From Xanthomonas campestris pv. badrii (lineage in GTDB: Bacteria; Pseudomonadota; Gammaproteobacteria; Xanthomonadales; Xanthomonadaceae), in contig NZ_CP051651.1 of the NCBI RefSeq assembly GCF_012848175.1, positions 4,227,501 through 4,291,500 of the forward strand: a stretch of DNA of 64,000 nucleotides. The letters run 5' to 3'. Position 1 is the stretch's first letter, and each line of letters begins with the position of its first letter. Below the pieces are notes generated by a model. It had not been told where the DNA came from and ran no database searches. It was given only the letters and a program-made list of their open reading frames with translations. The position numbers and the translations under genes were made by a program. Shown here piece after piece: positions 27,873 to 37,910 of this stretch.

Positions 27873-29650
27873 AGGTTGGCCCCGATATCGATGTACAGCT
27901 GGAACTGCGAGTCGGGGTCGTTCAACCCATGCGCGATGTCCACCCGCACCGGTCCCACCGGCGAGCGCCAGCGCAGACCGAAGCCGATGCCGGTGTGCCA
28001 GTCCGGGCGGTCGTCGAAGGCGCTACCGCCATCGACGAACACCGCCCCGCCCCAGGGGCCGCCCTTGAGGTAATGCTCGTATTCGGCACTGGCGGTGACC
28101 ACGTTCTTGGCGCCGAGCGCGAATTCGTCCGGCTTGGGCGTGCGCGGACCGACTTCGCGGAAGGCATAGCCGCGGATGCTGTTGGCGCCGCCGGCAAAGA
28201 ACCGCAGGCTGGGCGGCATCGCCACCAGGTCGCTGGTCCAGGTGGTGCCGCCTTCGCCGCGCAGGATCAGCCGGCCGTTGTCGCCGGCGCCCAGGAACCA
28301 GCGCAGTTGCCCGTATAGCTGGCCGAAGTTGGTGTCCGAGCCGGCCCCTTCGGCGCCACCGCGGATGAACATCTGCCCGGACACCCCGCTGCGCGGAAAC
28401 AGCCGGTCGTCGACGTTGACGTAGTTGGCCTGCAGCTGCGGGTAGACCAGGGTGGAGGTCTCGTACACCGCGCCTTCGAAGTCGTCGCCGCTGCTGAAGC
28501 GCCAGCGCTCACGCAAGGCATTGATCGAGGCGATGGCGCTCCAGCGCTCGTTGATCTGGCCGCTGCGGCTGCCGGTGAGTTTGACGTTACGCAGGTCGAT
28601 GTACTCGGTCTGTTCGTCGTACAACCGCGCCGAGGCGGTATACCAGCCGTCCAGCCAGCGGAACGCCGGCACCCGGTAGCTGGTGGTCAGGCTCTTGCGG
28701 TTCTGCGCATAGTCCAGCTGCGTGTCCATCTTGTGGCCGCGCGAATTGACATAGCGCCGCTCCACCCCGCCGCGCACACCGGCGCCGCTCTCGCTGCCGT
28801 AGCTCAGGCCGGAGGTGTAGATGGTGCGCTTGGCGCGGGTGAGCTTGACGTCCACCGGCACGCGGCCATCGGCATCGGCTTCTTCGGGCTTGGGCTGGAT
28901 ATCGATGGTGCTGAAGTAATCCAGCTTGGTCAGCGACTCGCGCAATCGGTCCAGCTTGCCCTCGTGGTAGTAGCTGCCCTCGTCCCAGTAGACCAGGGGG
29001 TCGAACAGGCCATCACGGAAGTAGTCGTAGTCGAAACGCACCTTGCCCATGTCGTAGCGGCGGCCGCTATCCCAGTTCAGATCGATGTCGGCAGCATGTT
29101 CGGCGCGCGTCACCGCCACCCGTCGCTGGGTGAAATCGGCATCGAAATACCCGCGCTCGGCCAACCGCCGGGTGATGCGCACCTTGCTGGCCTCGTACTG
29201 CGGATGGCTGAAGACCTGGCCTTCGCGTGGCTCGAACTGCTTGAGATCCTGGCCCAGGTAGCGGTCCTGCTCGGCCCAGCCGGTGATGGAGATATGCGAG
29301 GTGCGCACCCGCACTGGCTCGCCGCGGTTCACCGTGATCACCACCGTCACCCGGTCGCCGCTGCGCGGTGCGGCCAGTTCGATGGTCGGCGAGTAATAAC
29401 CGAACGGCTCCAGCGCCTCGCGCGTTTGCCGCTCCGCCTGTGCCAGCAGGTACTCCAACCGCGACTCGCCCTGCTCCTTGCCCACGGCCTCATACAGAGA
29501 CAACGAGACCTGGATGTTCTCGATCATCTCGGCATCGTCGCCCTCGTCCAAACCCTTGATCTCGATCTTGTCGATGGTCGCCCGGGCAACCGCTGGTAGC
29601 GGCACGAACACGGTACACAGCAGGGAGAGAGCAAACGCGACTTTAAGCAT
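27869..29650 (-). CDS. tamA: Outer-membrane Omp85-family protein TamA
   Basis: The predicted protein has 593 residues. A signal peptide (MLKVAFALSLLCTVFVPLPA) is followed by three POTRA domains (about 25-270) and a 16-strand barrel of the Omp85 type. The lid-lock motif GGANSIRGYAFREVGP is clear near residue 490. It pairs with TamB for outer-membrane assembly. The ATG at 29650 is chosen because the signal peptide starts there; a longer in-frame start only adds an odd 12-residue leader. The gene is divergent from the TonB-dependent receptor. Confidence 0.94.
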   Translation of the reverse strand: MLKVAFALSLLCTVFVPLPAVARATIDKIEIKGLDEGDDAEMIENIQVSLSLYEAVGKEQGESRLEYLLAQAERQTREALEPFGYYSPTIELAAPRSGDRVTVVITVNRGEPVRVRTSHISITGWAEQDRYLGQDLKQFEPREGQVFSHPQYEASKVRITRRLAERGYFDADFTQRRVAVTRAEHAADIDLNWDSGRRYDMGKVRFDYDYFRDGLFDPLVYWDEGSYYHEGKLDRLRESLTKLDYFSTIDIQPKPEEADADGRVPVDVKLTRAKRTIYTSGLSYGSESGAGVRGGVERRYVNSRGHKMDTQLDYAQNRKSLTTSYRVPAFRWLDGWYTASARLYDEQTEYIDLRNVKLTGSRSGQINERWSAIASINALRERWRFSSGDDFEGAVYETSTLVYPQLQANYVNVDDRLFPRSGVSGQMFIRGGAEGAGSDTNFGQLYGQLRWFLGAGDNGRLILRGEGGTTWTSDLVAMPPSLRFFAGGANSIRGYAFREVGPRTPKPDEFALGAKNVVTASAEYEHYLKGGPWGGAVFVDGGSAFDDRPDWHTGIGFGLRWRSPVGPVRVDIAHGLNDPDSQFQLYIDIGANL

Positions 29651-29824
29651 CGGCCAAGGATACCCAGCCCTGCTGTGAAGGGACAAAAAATCTGAGCAAA
29701 CGCGACTATACGGCGCGCGATGGAGTGGCTAGAGTCGGCAGGTTGTTAATGTTTCGTTGACACCCGTTGCGCAGCCATCCCCCGATTGCCGCGCCCGTTC
29801 GACACCTTTGGAGAGAGGTCTTTC

Positions 29825-32584
29825 ATGAAGCGTCATCTGCTGGTGACTGCGGTTTGCACTGCCCTGGCGTTGCCGTCGCTTGCGGCGGCACAGGATCAAG
29901 GGGAAGTGACGCAATTGGACAAGGTCACTGTGACAGGTTCATTGATTCCACGTTCCCAGATCGAGACAGCCACGCCGGTGTTCTCGATCACCGCTCAGGA
30001 CATCCAGCGCCGCGGCTTCAAGGACGTCTACGACGTGCTGCGCTCGCAGCCGATGGCCACCGGCGCGGTGCAGGATGGCCAGTTCAGCAACGGCTTCACC
30101 GCCGGCGCCAAGTCGCTGAGCCTGCTCGGCCTGGATCCGGGCTTCACCCTGGTGCTGATCGATGGTCGCCCGATGGCCGACTATCCACTGCTCTACAACG
30201 GGCAGAGCAACTTCGTCGATCTGGCCAGCGTGCCGGTGGGCATGGTCGAGCGCATCGACGTCGCACCTGGCAACCAGTCCTCGATCTACGGCTCCAGCGC
30301 GATTGCCGGTGTGGTCAACATCATCCTGAAAAAGCGCATGGACGGCGTGCAGATGAATTACCGCATGGGCACCTACGACGGTGGCGGCGGCAACAACCAG
30401 CGCTTCCAGCTCACCGGCGGCAACGAGATCGGCGGCGCCAATATCGTGTGGGGCCTGCAGCTCAACAATCAGGACCCGATCTACGGCTACCAGCGCCGCG
30501 ATTTCGATTCTACCAACGACAATCCGGACCCGACGCTGCGTTATGGTTCACGCATTGCGCTGCATAACCTCCCCGGCCCCCCGGCCAGCTATGTCGACCC
30601 AGGGGCAGACAACTGCGCCGCGTTGGGCGGGCTGTTCAACGGTTCGGTGCAGTACGACAACCGTGCCAACCGCGGCAACTTCTGCAGCAGCCGCGCAGTA
30701 CCAGGGTATGCCAGCATCCTCAACAAGGAACGCAGCGCCAGCGGCTATGCCAACCTGAGCTATGCGTTCAACGACAACGCCGAGCTGTATTCGACCCTGC
30801 TGCTCAACCGGACCAAGGTCGAGGTCAATAGCGGACCCCGCTTCTGGCAGAGTTCTGTCGATACCGGCGGTTTGTTCTACAACGGGGACAGCCAGCAGCT
30901 CGAAAGCTATCAACGCATTTTTGCACCGGAAGAAACCGGCGACAACGATTTCAACAACGACCGCCAGACTGCCGACTCCTACAACATCGCACTCGGCCTG
31001 AAAGGCGGCCTGGGTGCCAGCAACTGGACCTACGATGCGTACTACGCACGCTCGGAATATCGCATCGACAGCCGCCAGCAATGGCCGCTGGCCGACCGCA
31101 TCGAAGATTTCTTCCGCGAACAGTTCCTCGGCGCGCCGCAGGGCGAGTATTACGGCTACCCAATCTATTCGCCCAACGATGCCAACTTCTACCGCGCGTT
31201 GACGCCGGCGCAGTACCGCAGCTTCAACGATGAGATCCGTACCAAGTCCAGGACCTGGACCCAGAACGTCAACCTGCAACTGACCAATACCGAGTTGTTC
31301 AACCTGCCGGCCGGTGCGGTCGGCATCGCCGGCGTGTTGCAGGCAGGGAATCAGTACTGGACCAACCCGACCGACCAACGCGTGATTGCTGGCGACTTCT
31401 ACCAGCTGACCGGCACCCAGGGCAGCGGCAAACGCGAGAACTGGGCGGCGGCCTTGGAAATGCGCGTACCAATCCTGAGCACTCTCACGGCCAATCTGTC
31501 CGGCCGCTACGACGACTACAAGAACCAGGGCGGCGGTAGCGATTCCAAGTTCACCTACAAGGCCGCTCTGGAGTTTCGCCCGATCGATGCGTTGCTGTTC
31601 CGCGGCAACTACGCCACTGCGTTCAAGGCACCGGACATGGCGTTCTCGTTCGCTGGCGACAGCGGCTTCTTCCAGAACGTCAACGACTATTACCGTTGCG
31701 CGGTCGAAGAACCCGGCGTGCCGATCTCCGACTGCACCTATGGCGGCACCAGCATCCAGGGCCGCCGGTCCGGCAATGCGGATCTGAAGTCGATCACGGC
31801 CAAATCCTGGGGCGCAGGCGTGGTGTGGTCGCCGAGCGCACGCTTCAGCGTCAATGCCGATTACTACAACATCAAGATCGACGACAAGGTCAGCGACCTG
31901 AGCACCGATGCGTTGTTGCAGAACGAATCGGCCTGCCGGCTGGGCGCCCTGGACATCAATTCGCCAACCTGCGTGGACGCGCTGTCGCGCATCGACCGCA
32001 CGGCCGCCGATGCGCCGGTGCCCAATCGCCTGAGCAACATCCGCATCAACCCGGTCAATATCTCCAACGAAGAAATCTCCGGCGTGCTGACCAAGGCGAC
32101 CTACAATCTGGCGACCGAGTCGTGGGGCCTGTTCGTGTTGGACGCGCAGTACAACCTGACGCTCAAGCACGAAAGCCAGCAGTTCCCGCAGGATCCGGTG
32201 CGCGACCTGCTGAACGAGCCGTTCTTCTCGTCCGAGTTCCGCAGCATCACCAATGCCTCGATCACCTGGCAGAAGGATGCCTGGACCACCACGGTGTTCG
32301 GCCAGCGTTACGGCCGTACGCCCAACTTCACCGCGGGCCAGAGCACCGATGGCTATGCGGTGGAAGGGGCGCGCAAGGTCAGCGCATGGACCACGTTCAA
32401 TGCGACGCTGGACTATGCGATCAACGACGACATCTCGCTCACGGCCACGGTCAACAACCTGACCAATGAGCGTCCGCCGCGCGACCGCACCTACACCGAC
32501 TACCCGTACTACAACATCTTCAACTACACCGGCTACGGCCGTTCCTACATGCTGGAATTGAACTGGCGCTTCGGCGCTCACTAA
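29825..32584 (+). CDS. TonB-dependent outer-membrane receptor
   Basis: The predicted protein has 919 residues. A signal peptide (MKRHLLVTAVCTALALPSLA) precedes a TonB box (QLDKVTVTGSLIPR), the plug domain (residues ~50-165, ending NQSSIYGSSAIAGVVNIILK) and a 22-strand barrel ending in a terminal aromatic-rich strand (SYMLELNWRFGAH). It takes up a ligand that the sequence does not reveal. GGAGAGAGG precedes the ATG at 29825. No regulator or inner-membrane transporter adjoins it, but a TPR-sulfotransferase gene converges on it across a strong terminator. It belongs to the large receptor repertoire typical of Xanthomonas. Confidence 0.92.
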   Translation: MKRHLLVTAVCTALALPSLAAAQDQGEVTQLDKVTVTGSLIPRSQIETATPVFSITAQDIQRRGFKDVYDVLRSQPMATGAVQDGQFSNGFTAGAKSLSLLGLDPGFTLVLIDGRPMADYPLLYNGQSNFVDLASVPVGMVERIDVAPGNQSSIYGSSAIAGVVNIILKKRMDGVQMNYRMGTYDGGGGNNQRFQLTGGNEIGGANIVWGLQLNNQDPIYGYQRRDFDSTNDNPDPTLRYGSRIALHNLPGPPASYVDPGADNCAALGGLFNGSVQYDNRANRGNFCSSRAVPGYASILNKERSASGYANLSYAFNDNAELYSTLLLNRTKVEVNSGPRFWQSSVDTGGLFYNGDSQQLESYQRIFAPEETGDNDFNNDRQTADSYNIALGLKGGLGASNWTYDAYYARSEYRIDSRQQWPLADRIEDFFREQFLGAPQGEYYGYPIYSPNDANFYRALTPAQYRSFNDEIRTKSRTWTQNVNLQLTNTELFNLPAGAVGIAGVLQAGNQYWTNPTDQRVIAGDFYQLTGTQGSGKRENWAAALEMRVPILSTLTANLSGRYDDYKNQGGGSDSKFTYKAALEFRPIDALLFRGNYATAFKAPDMAFSFAGDSGFFQNVNDYYRCAVEEPGVPISDCTYGGTSIQGRRSGNADLKSITAKSWGAGVVWSPSARFSVNADYYNIKIDDKVSDLSTDALLQNESACRLGALDINSPTCVDALSRIDRTAADAPVPNRLSNIRINPVNISNEEISGVLTKATYNLATESWGLFVLDAQYNLTLKHESQQFPQDPVRDLLNEPFFSSEFRSITNASITWQKDAWTTTVFGQRYGRTPNFTAGQSTDGYAVEGARKVSAWTTFNATLDYAINDDISLTATVNNLTNERPPRDRTYTDYPYYNIFNYTGYGRSYMLELNWRFGAH

Positions 32585-32602
32585 TTCCTGCACACGCGTG
32601 AT

Positions 32603-32637
32603 CCAGCGGCAGCCACCCGGCTGCCGCTGGCGTTTTT
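32603..32637 (+). terminator. Intrinsic terminator of the TonB-dependent receptor gene
   Basis: A perfect 12-bp stem (CCAGCGGCAGCC / GGCTGCCGCTGG) with an ACCC loop is followed by CGTTTTT, 19 bases after the stop codon. Confidence 0.92.
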
Positions 32638-32806
32638 GGGCTTGCAACGCCTATGCGGCGCGCTTGCCCGCATTGCATGCCGCAGCACTCATGACGTTGT
32701 GCGGGCGGGTGCAGCCAACCTGCATGCCATAGCCCGGCCCCCCATGCATCGGTGAGCATCAGATAAAAGAGAGTGGAAGGCGCTCGCAGCGCACCTGCTA
32801 ACGCTG

Positions 32807-34396
32807 TCAGGGCGCGCCCGCGTCGATCAGGCCGGCCTGTGACAAGGCCTGCCGCAACGGCTCCAGCTGGGTGGTATAGCGCCGCCATTCCTCCGCGCTG
32901 CGACTGTGCACCCCTTCGCGCACCTGCACACTGCTCAAGGTCGCCGACGCTGCCGCATTGCGCGTGATATCGATTTGCCCAGGCTCGATATCCAAACCGC
33001 AATGCGTCATCAACTGGGCCAGTACAACGGACGGCTCGCGCACCATCTGCGTGTAGTCCACATCGATCACCCGGCCCGGCAAGGCCGCGCGCCATTGCGC
33101 CATCAGACCGTGATACGCCTGGTAGTGACGCGCCAGCGTGTGCATGTCGTAGCTGTACGCATACGAATCGCCAAACAGCGCGCGGTAATTGGAGAAGCAT
33201 ACCGCCATCGGATCACGCACCAGATGCACGATCAGGGCATTGGGAAGCGCGCGTGCGATCGGGCCGATCGCTACCGCGTTGGCCGGTAGTTTATCGATGT
33301 ACCAGCGCGCCGATCCGGCACGCCACTGGGTCTGTTCCAGATAGCGCTGGCCGATTTGCGCGTAGTCCAGCGTGGGAAGCGCCCGCAATAGGTCTACATC
33401 CAGCAAGCTGCGACCGGCCTGGTCCGCTCCCCAGCGCAACTGATGGCCGAAGTCGTTCAACTCACCCGCAGACACGATCTGCGAATGATTACCGAGCATC
33501 CGCTCCAGCACCGTGGTGCCTGAGCGTGGCAGGCCGAGCACGAAGATCGGTTGCGGCCCCTGCACCGTCGCGGTGTCGCCGGCGGCGAACACGCCCTGCA
33601 CGGCCAGGGCACCCAGTTGCGCGTACAACGCTGCTTCGGCGTTCGCATCGTGGCGCAGACGCGCATGCATCACCGCATTACCGTGCTGAAGCGCGTCCCA
33701 CGCGGCATCGGTGTCGCCGAGGTCTTCCAGCTCCTTGTACAACGCAAACGCCAGCCCGGCGCGGTCTTCGCTCTCGGGTCTGGAGAGCTGCAACTGCTGA
33801 TGTAATTGCGCGACATGGTTGTTGCTGGTGGTCTGGCGGCGCAGGCGCGCACGCGTCAACGCTGCGCGGCCATAGCCGGGCTTCTGCGCCAGGGCCTGCT
33901 CCAGCGCCTGCGCGGCCTCATCAAGGCGACCGTTGAATTGCAATTGCACCGCAAGAAAAAAACGGAAGTCCGGGCCATCGAAACCACAGGCCTGCGCGCG
34001 CTGCATCATCGCCAATGCGTCGACGTGTTCGCCCAGAGATTGGTGCACGTGGGCGAGCAAGGCCAAGGTCGCGCCGTCGCGGCACTGCATCACCGATGGA
34101 TGCCGCAGCAGCGTGTGCAGTTCGCGATGCTCGCCCACACGTAACAAGGCCTGCGCCACACGGCAACGCATCGCCACGTCGTGGCCAACATCGCGCGCGG
34201 CCAGGTGTAATTGCGTGACCGCTTCACGCATGCGGCCGTTGGCCAACACGGTGCCGGCCAGCAAGACGCGCGCAGACACATGCGTCGGTTCGACATCCAG
34301 CAGCGCCTGCAATGCAGACGCCGCCACGGCCAGATCGCGCCGCGCCAATGCGGCCTGGGCGTTGCGCCAGTGAGCCGCGCCGGCGGTGCTGGACAT
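32807..34396 (-). CDS. TPR-containing sulfotransferase family protein
   Basis: The predicted protein has 529 residues. The N-terminal ~250 residues form tetratricopeptide-type helical repeats (AAVAASALQALLDVEP-like units). The C-terminal half is a PAPS-dependent sulfotransferase with the 5'-phosphosulfate loop FVLGLPRSGTTVLERML and the 3'-phosphate motif LIVHLVRDPMAVCFSNYR. Relatives modify proteins or glycans. No signal peptide is seen, so it acts in the cytoplasm. Its ATG at 34396 overlaps the glyS stop by one base (TGATG), so it is probably translated from the glyQ-glyS transcript. It is not RaxST, which lacks the TPR half and sits with raxX/raxA. The target is unknown. Confidence 0.85.
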   Translation of the reverse strand: MSSTAGAAHWRNAQAALARRDLAVAASALQALLDVEPTHVSARVLLAGTVLANGRMREAVTQLHLAARDVGHDVAMRCRVAQALLRVGEHRELHTLLRHPSVMQCRDGATLALLAHVHQSLGEHVDALAMMQRAQACGFDGPDFRFFLAVQLQFNGRLDEAAQALEQALAQKPGYGRAALTRARLRRQTTSNNHVAQLHQQLQLSRPESEDRAGLAFALYKELEDLGDTDAAWDALQHGNAVMHARLRHDANAEAALYAQLGALAVQGVFAAGDTATVQGPQPIFVLGLPRSGTTVLERMLGNHSQIVSAGELNDFGHQLRWGADQAGRSLLDVDLLRALPTLDYAQIGQRYLEQTQWRAGSARWYIDKLPANAVAIGPIARALPNALIVHLVRDPMAVCFSNYRALFGDSYAYSYDMHTLARHYQAYHGLMAQWRAALPGRVIDVDYTQMVREPSVVLAQLMTHCGLDIEPGQIDITRNAAASATLSSVQVREGVHSRSAEEWRRYTTQLEPLRQALSQAGLIDAGAP

Positions 34397-36594
34397 CAGC
34401 TGGACAGGTGCTCGATGGCGGCCACGCTGCCCAGGCGGTCGCCGAGCTTCTTGAGCAGCGCCAGGCGGTTGGCACGCAGTTGCGGGTCGTCGGCATTGAC
34501 CATCACGCCGTCGAAGAACGCATCCACCTGCGGGCGCAGGCGGGCCAGGCGTGCGAGCACGGCGACATAGTCATGCCGGTGCAGCGCATCGCCGGTATCG
34601 CCGATGGCCGCTTCCACCGCTTCGGCCAGTGCTTCCTCGGCCGGTTCGCGCAGCAGACTGGTGTCGATGTCGCCGGGGATCTCGCCCTCGATCTTGCGCA
34701 GGATATTGCGGATGCGCTTGTTGGCTGCGGCCAAGGCTTCGGCTTCGGGCAAGGTGGCGAAGATGCCGATGGCATCGATGCGGCGGTCGAAGTCGTAGAG
34801 GGAGGCGGGTCGCAATTCTGCGACGGCATTGAAGTGCGTGACTGGAACGCCTTTATCGCCGTAATAGCCTTTTAAGCGGTCAAAGATGAAGTCTAAAATT
34901 TCACCAATCGGGGTCTGATCAACATGCTCCCTTACAGCATTCGGACTGCCCATCCTTCGAGCAGCAACGATACTGACTTGACCGTGCTCAATCCCCAACG
35001 CAGCTGAAAGCGTCTGCGCGCGCTTAAAGCTCGATACCGAAGCGTCATCATCTGGAAGGCTGTTGACAGCAGTTGAAAAAATTGCGGGTAGTTTCAGATC
35101 AAACCCCGACTCAATCACCGTCCGCGCCAACCCCAACGCATTACGCCGCAACGCAAACGGATCCTTGTTGCCGGTCGGTTTCAGCCCAGCCGCAAACCCG
35201 CCGGCCAACGTATCCAGACGCTCGGCAATCGCCAGCACCTTGCCCAGTGGCGAGAGCGCGATGTCGTCGCCGGCGAACCGCGGCTGGTAAGCCTCGTCGA
35301 TGGCCAGCGAAATCTCGCTGGGCTCGCCGGCGGCCTTGGCGTAATGGCGGCCGGCAATGCCCTGCAATTCCGGGAATTCATTGACCATGCGCGATTGCAG
35401 GTCGTTCTTGGCCAGTTCCGCGGCGCGACGCGCCTGTACCGGGTCGGCACCGACCTGTGGTGCGATCGCCTCGGCCAGTGCCGCCACGCGCGCAACCTTG
35501 TCGGCCACCGTGCCCAGCTTGGCCTGGTAGGTCACCGTGCGCAGGCCTTCACCCATCGCAACCAGCCCCTGCTTGAGGTCTTCATCGAAGAAGAACTTGG
35601 CGTCGGCAAAACGCGGGCGGATGACGCGCTCGTAGCCCTTGGCCACTTCGGCCACGTTCCTGGAGACGATATTGGCAATGCCGATGAACTGTTCGGTCAA
35701 CTTGCCGCCATCGTCCAGCACCGGGAAGAATTTCTGGTTGATCTCCATGGTTTCGATCAGCGCTTCCTGCGGTACCGCCAGGAACTCGCGTTCGAAACTG
35801 CACAGCACCGCCGACGGCCATTCCACCAGATTGACCACCTGCTCCAGGTTGTCGTTGCTGATGCGCGCGCTGCCGCCGGCCTGCCTGGCGGCCGCTTCGA
35901 CCTCTTCGATGATGCGCGTGCGGCGTGCATCGGCATCCACCAGCACATGCGCGCTGCGCAGTGCATCGATGTAATCGCCCGGCGCTGCCAACGCTATCTC
36001 GCCCTCATGCATGAAGCGGTGGCCGCGCGTGATGCGGTCGCCACGCACGCCCAGCAAGTCGGCCGGAATCACCTCGTTGCCGAACAGCAGCACCAGCCAC
36101 TGCACCGGCCGGGCAAAAGCGTAGTCGTGCGCGCCCCAGCGCATCGGCTTGGGGATGGGCATGGCGGCGATAGCCTCGCGCAGGATCTCCGGCAGCAGCG
36201 CGGCGGTGCGCGCGCCCGGCGTCACCGCACGGTGCACGAAGCGCTCGCCCTTGGCGTCGCTGGTGCGCTCCAGCGCGGTCCAGTCGATGCCGGCCTTGGC
36301 GGCGAAGCCGGCCAGTGCCTTGGTCGGCTGGCCTTCGGCGTCGAGGGCGATATTGAGATACGGGCCCAGCACTTCGGAGCGCTGCTCCGGCTGCTCGGTG
36401 GCCACGCCCGGCAACAGCACCGCCAGCCGGCGCGGGGTGGACAGCGGCTTGGCATCGCCGCGGGTGACCGCAATGCCGCGCTTTTCCAGACCGCTCAGCA
36501 CGCCATCGAAGAAGGCCTGCGCCAGACCCGGCAGCGCCTTGACCGGCAGCTCTTCGGTGCCCAGTTCGATCAGCAGGGGAAGTTGTTCGCTCAT
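34396..36594 (-). CDS. glyS: Glycine-tRNA ligase beta subunit
   Basis: The predicted protein has 732 residues, against 689 in E. coli. The family landmarks are clear: [14 protein letters not shown] at the start, [66 protein letters not shown], and the anticodon-binding [20 protein letters not shown] at the end. With the alpha subunit it charges tRNA-Gly. The extra ~40 residues lie at about 495-585 ([20 protein letters not shown] and following), exactly where GC content falls to about 49% (34840-35100) against nearly 70% around it. The start ATG 36594 matches the family N terminus. The upstream spacer to glyQ is 318 bases of repeats. Confidence 0.95.
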   Translation of the reverse strand: MSEQLPLLIELGTEELPVKALPGLAQAFFDGVLSGLEKRGIAVTRGDAKPLSTPRRLAVLLPGVATEQPEQRSEVLGPYLNIALDAEGQPTKALAGFAAKAGIDWTALERTSDAKGERFVHRAVTPGARTAALLPEILREAIAAMPIPKPMRWGAHDYAFARPVQWLVLLFGNEVIPADLLGVRGDRITRGHRFMHEGEIALAAPGDYIDALRSAHVLVDADARRTRIIEEVEAAARQAGGSARISNDNLEQVVNLVEWPSAVLCSFEREFLAVPQEALIETMEINQKFFPVLDDGGKLTEQFIGIANIVSRNVAEVAKGYERVIRPRFADAKFFFDEDLKQGLVAMGEGLRTVTYQAKLGTVADKVARVAALAEAIAPQVGADPVQARRAAELAKNDLQSRMVNEFPELQGIAGRHYAKAAGEPSEISLAIDEAYQPRFAGDDIALSPLGKVLAIAERLDTLAGGFAAGLKPTGNKDPFALRRNALGLARTVIESGFDLKLPAIFSTAVNSLPDDDASVSSFKRAQTLSAALGIEHGQVSIVAARRMGSPNAVREHVDQTPIGEILDFIFDRLKGYYGDKGVPVTHFNAVAELRPASLYDFDRRIDAIGIFATLPEAEALAAANKRIRNILRKIEGEIPGDIDTSLLREPAEEALAEAVEAAIGDTGDALHRHDYVAVLARLARLRPQVDAFFDGVMVNADDPQLRANRLALLKKLGDRLGSVAAIEHLSS

Positions 36595-36629
36595 ATGACA
36601 TGGACCTTTACGTGTTCCCTTCTCCCGTC

Positions 36630-36908
36630 GGGAGAAGGTGCCCCGAAGGGGCGGATGAGGGTACGGGCGAAGCTCTTTGGAGGTTGGGTGCATGAGGGCT
36701 GCGCCCTCGTACCCTCACCCCAACCCCTCTCCCGTAGGAGAGGGGCTTGTTGCTTCCTTCTCCCTGCGGGACATTGTCCCCCTTCATGGGGGAGAAGGTG
36801 CCCCGAAGGGGCGGATGAGGGTACGGGCGAAGCTCTGTGGAGGTTGAGTGCATGAGGGCTGCGCCTCCGTACCCTCACCCCAACCCCTCTCCCGTAGGAG
36901 AGGGGCTT
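36630..36908. repeat. Tandem 119-bp direct repeats (period 160 bp) between glyQ and glyS
   Basis: GGGAGAAGGTGCCCCGAAGG starts a 119-bp unit at 36630 and again at 36790. Each unit holds GGTACGGGCGAAGCTCT, a GGGTGCATGAGGGCTGCG-like segment and the palindrome CCCCTCTCCCGTAGGAGAGG. The two copies differ by only a few bases. The 41 bases between them contain a further CCTTCTCCCTGCGGG half. This covers nearly all of the 318-bp glyQ-glyS spacer. Confidence 0.9.
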
Positions 36909-36912
36909 TGCG

Positions 36913-37821
<909 letters not shown>

Positions 37822-37910
37822 GCAGCAAGGGCCGTGCGGAAGGGGTGCGCTAGTATACCGGCCCACCCGCGGCGCTTTGCCGCGGGCGATTGCCGCAGGG
37901 GACGACAAGC

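Noticed and set aside
32807..34396. RaxST, the RaxX tyrosine sulfotransferase
   Set aside because: This protein has an N-terminal TPR half and neither raxX nor raxA/raxB lies nearby; it is a different subfamily.
36630..36908. CRISPR-like array between glyQ and glyS
   Set aside because: There are only two units, each 119 bp and made of nested palindromes, without regular spacers or cas genes.
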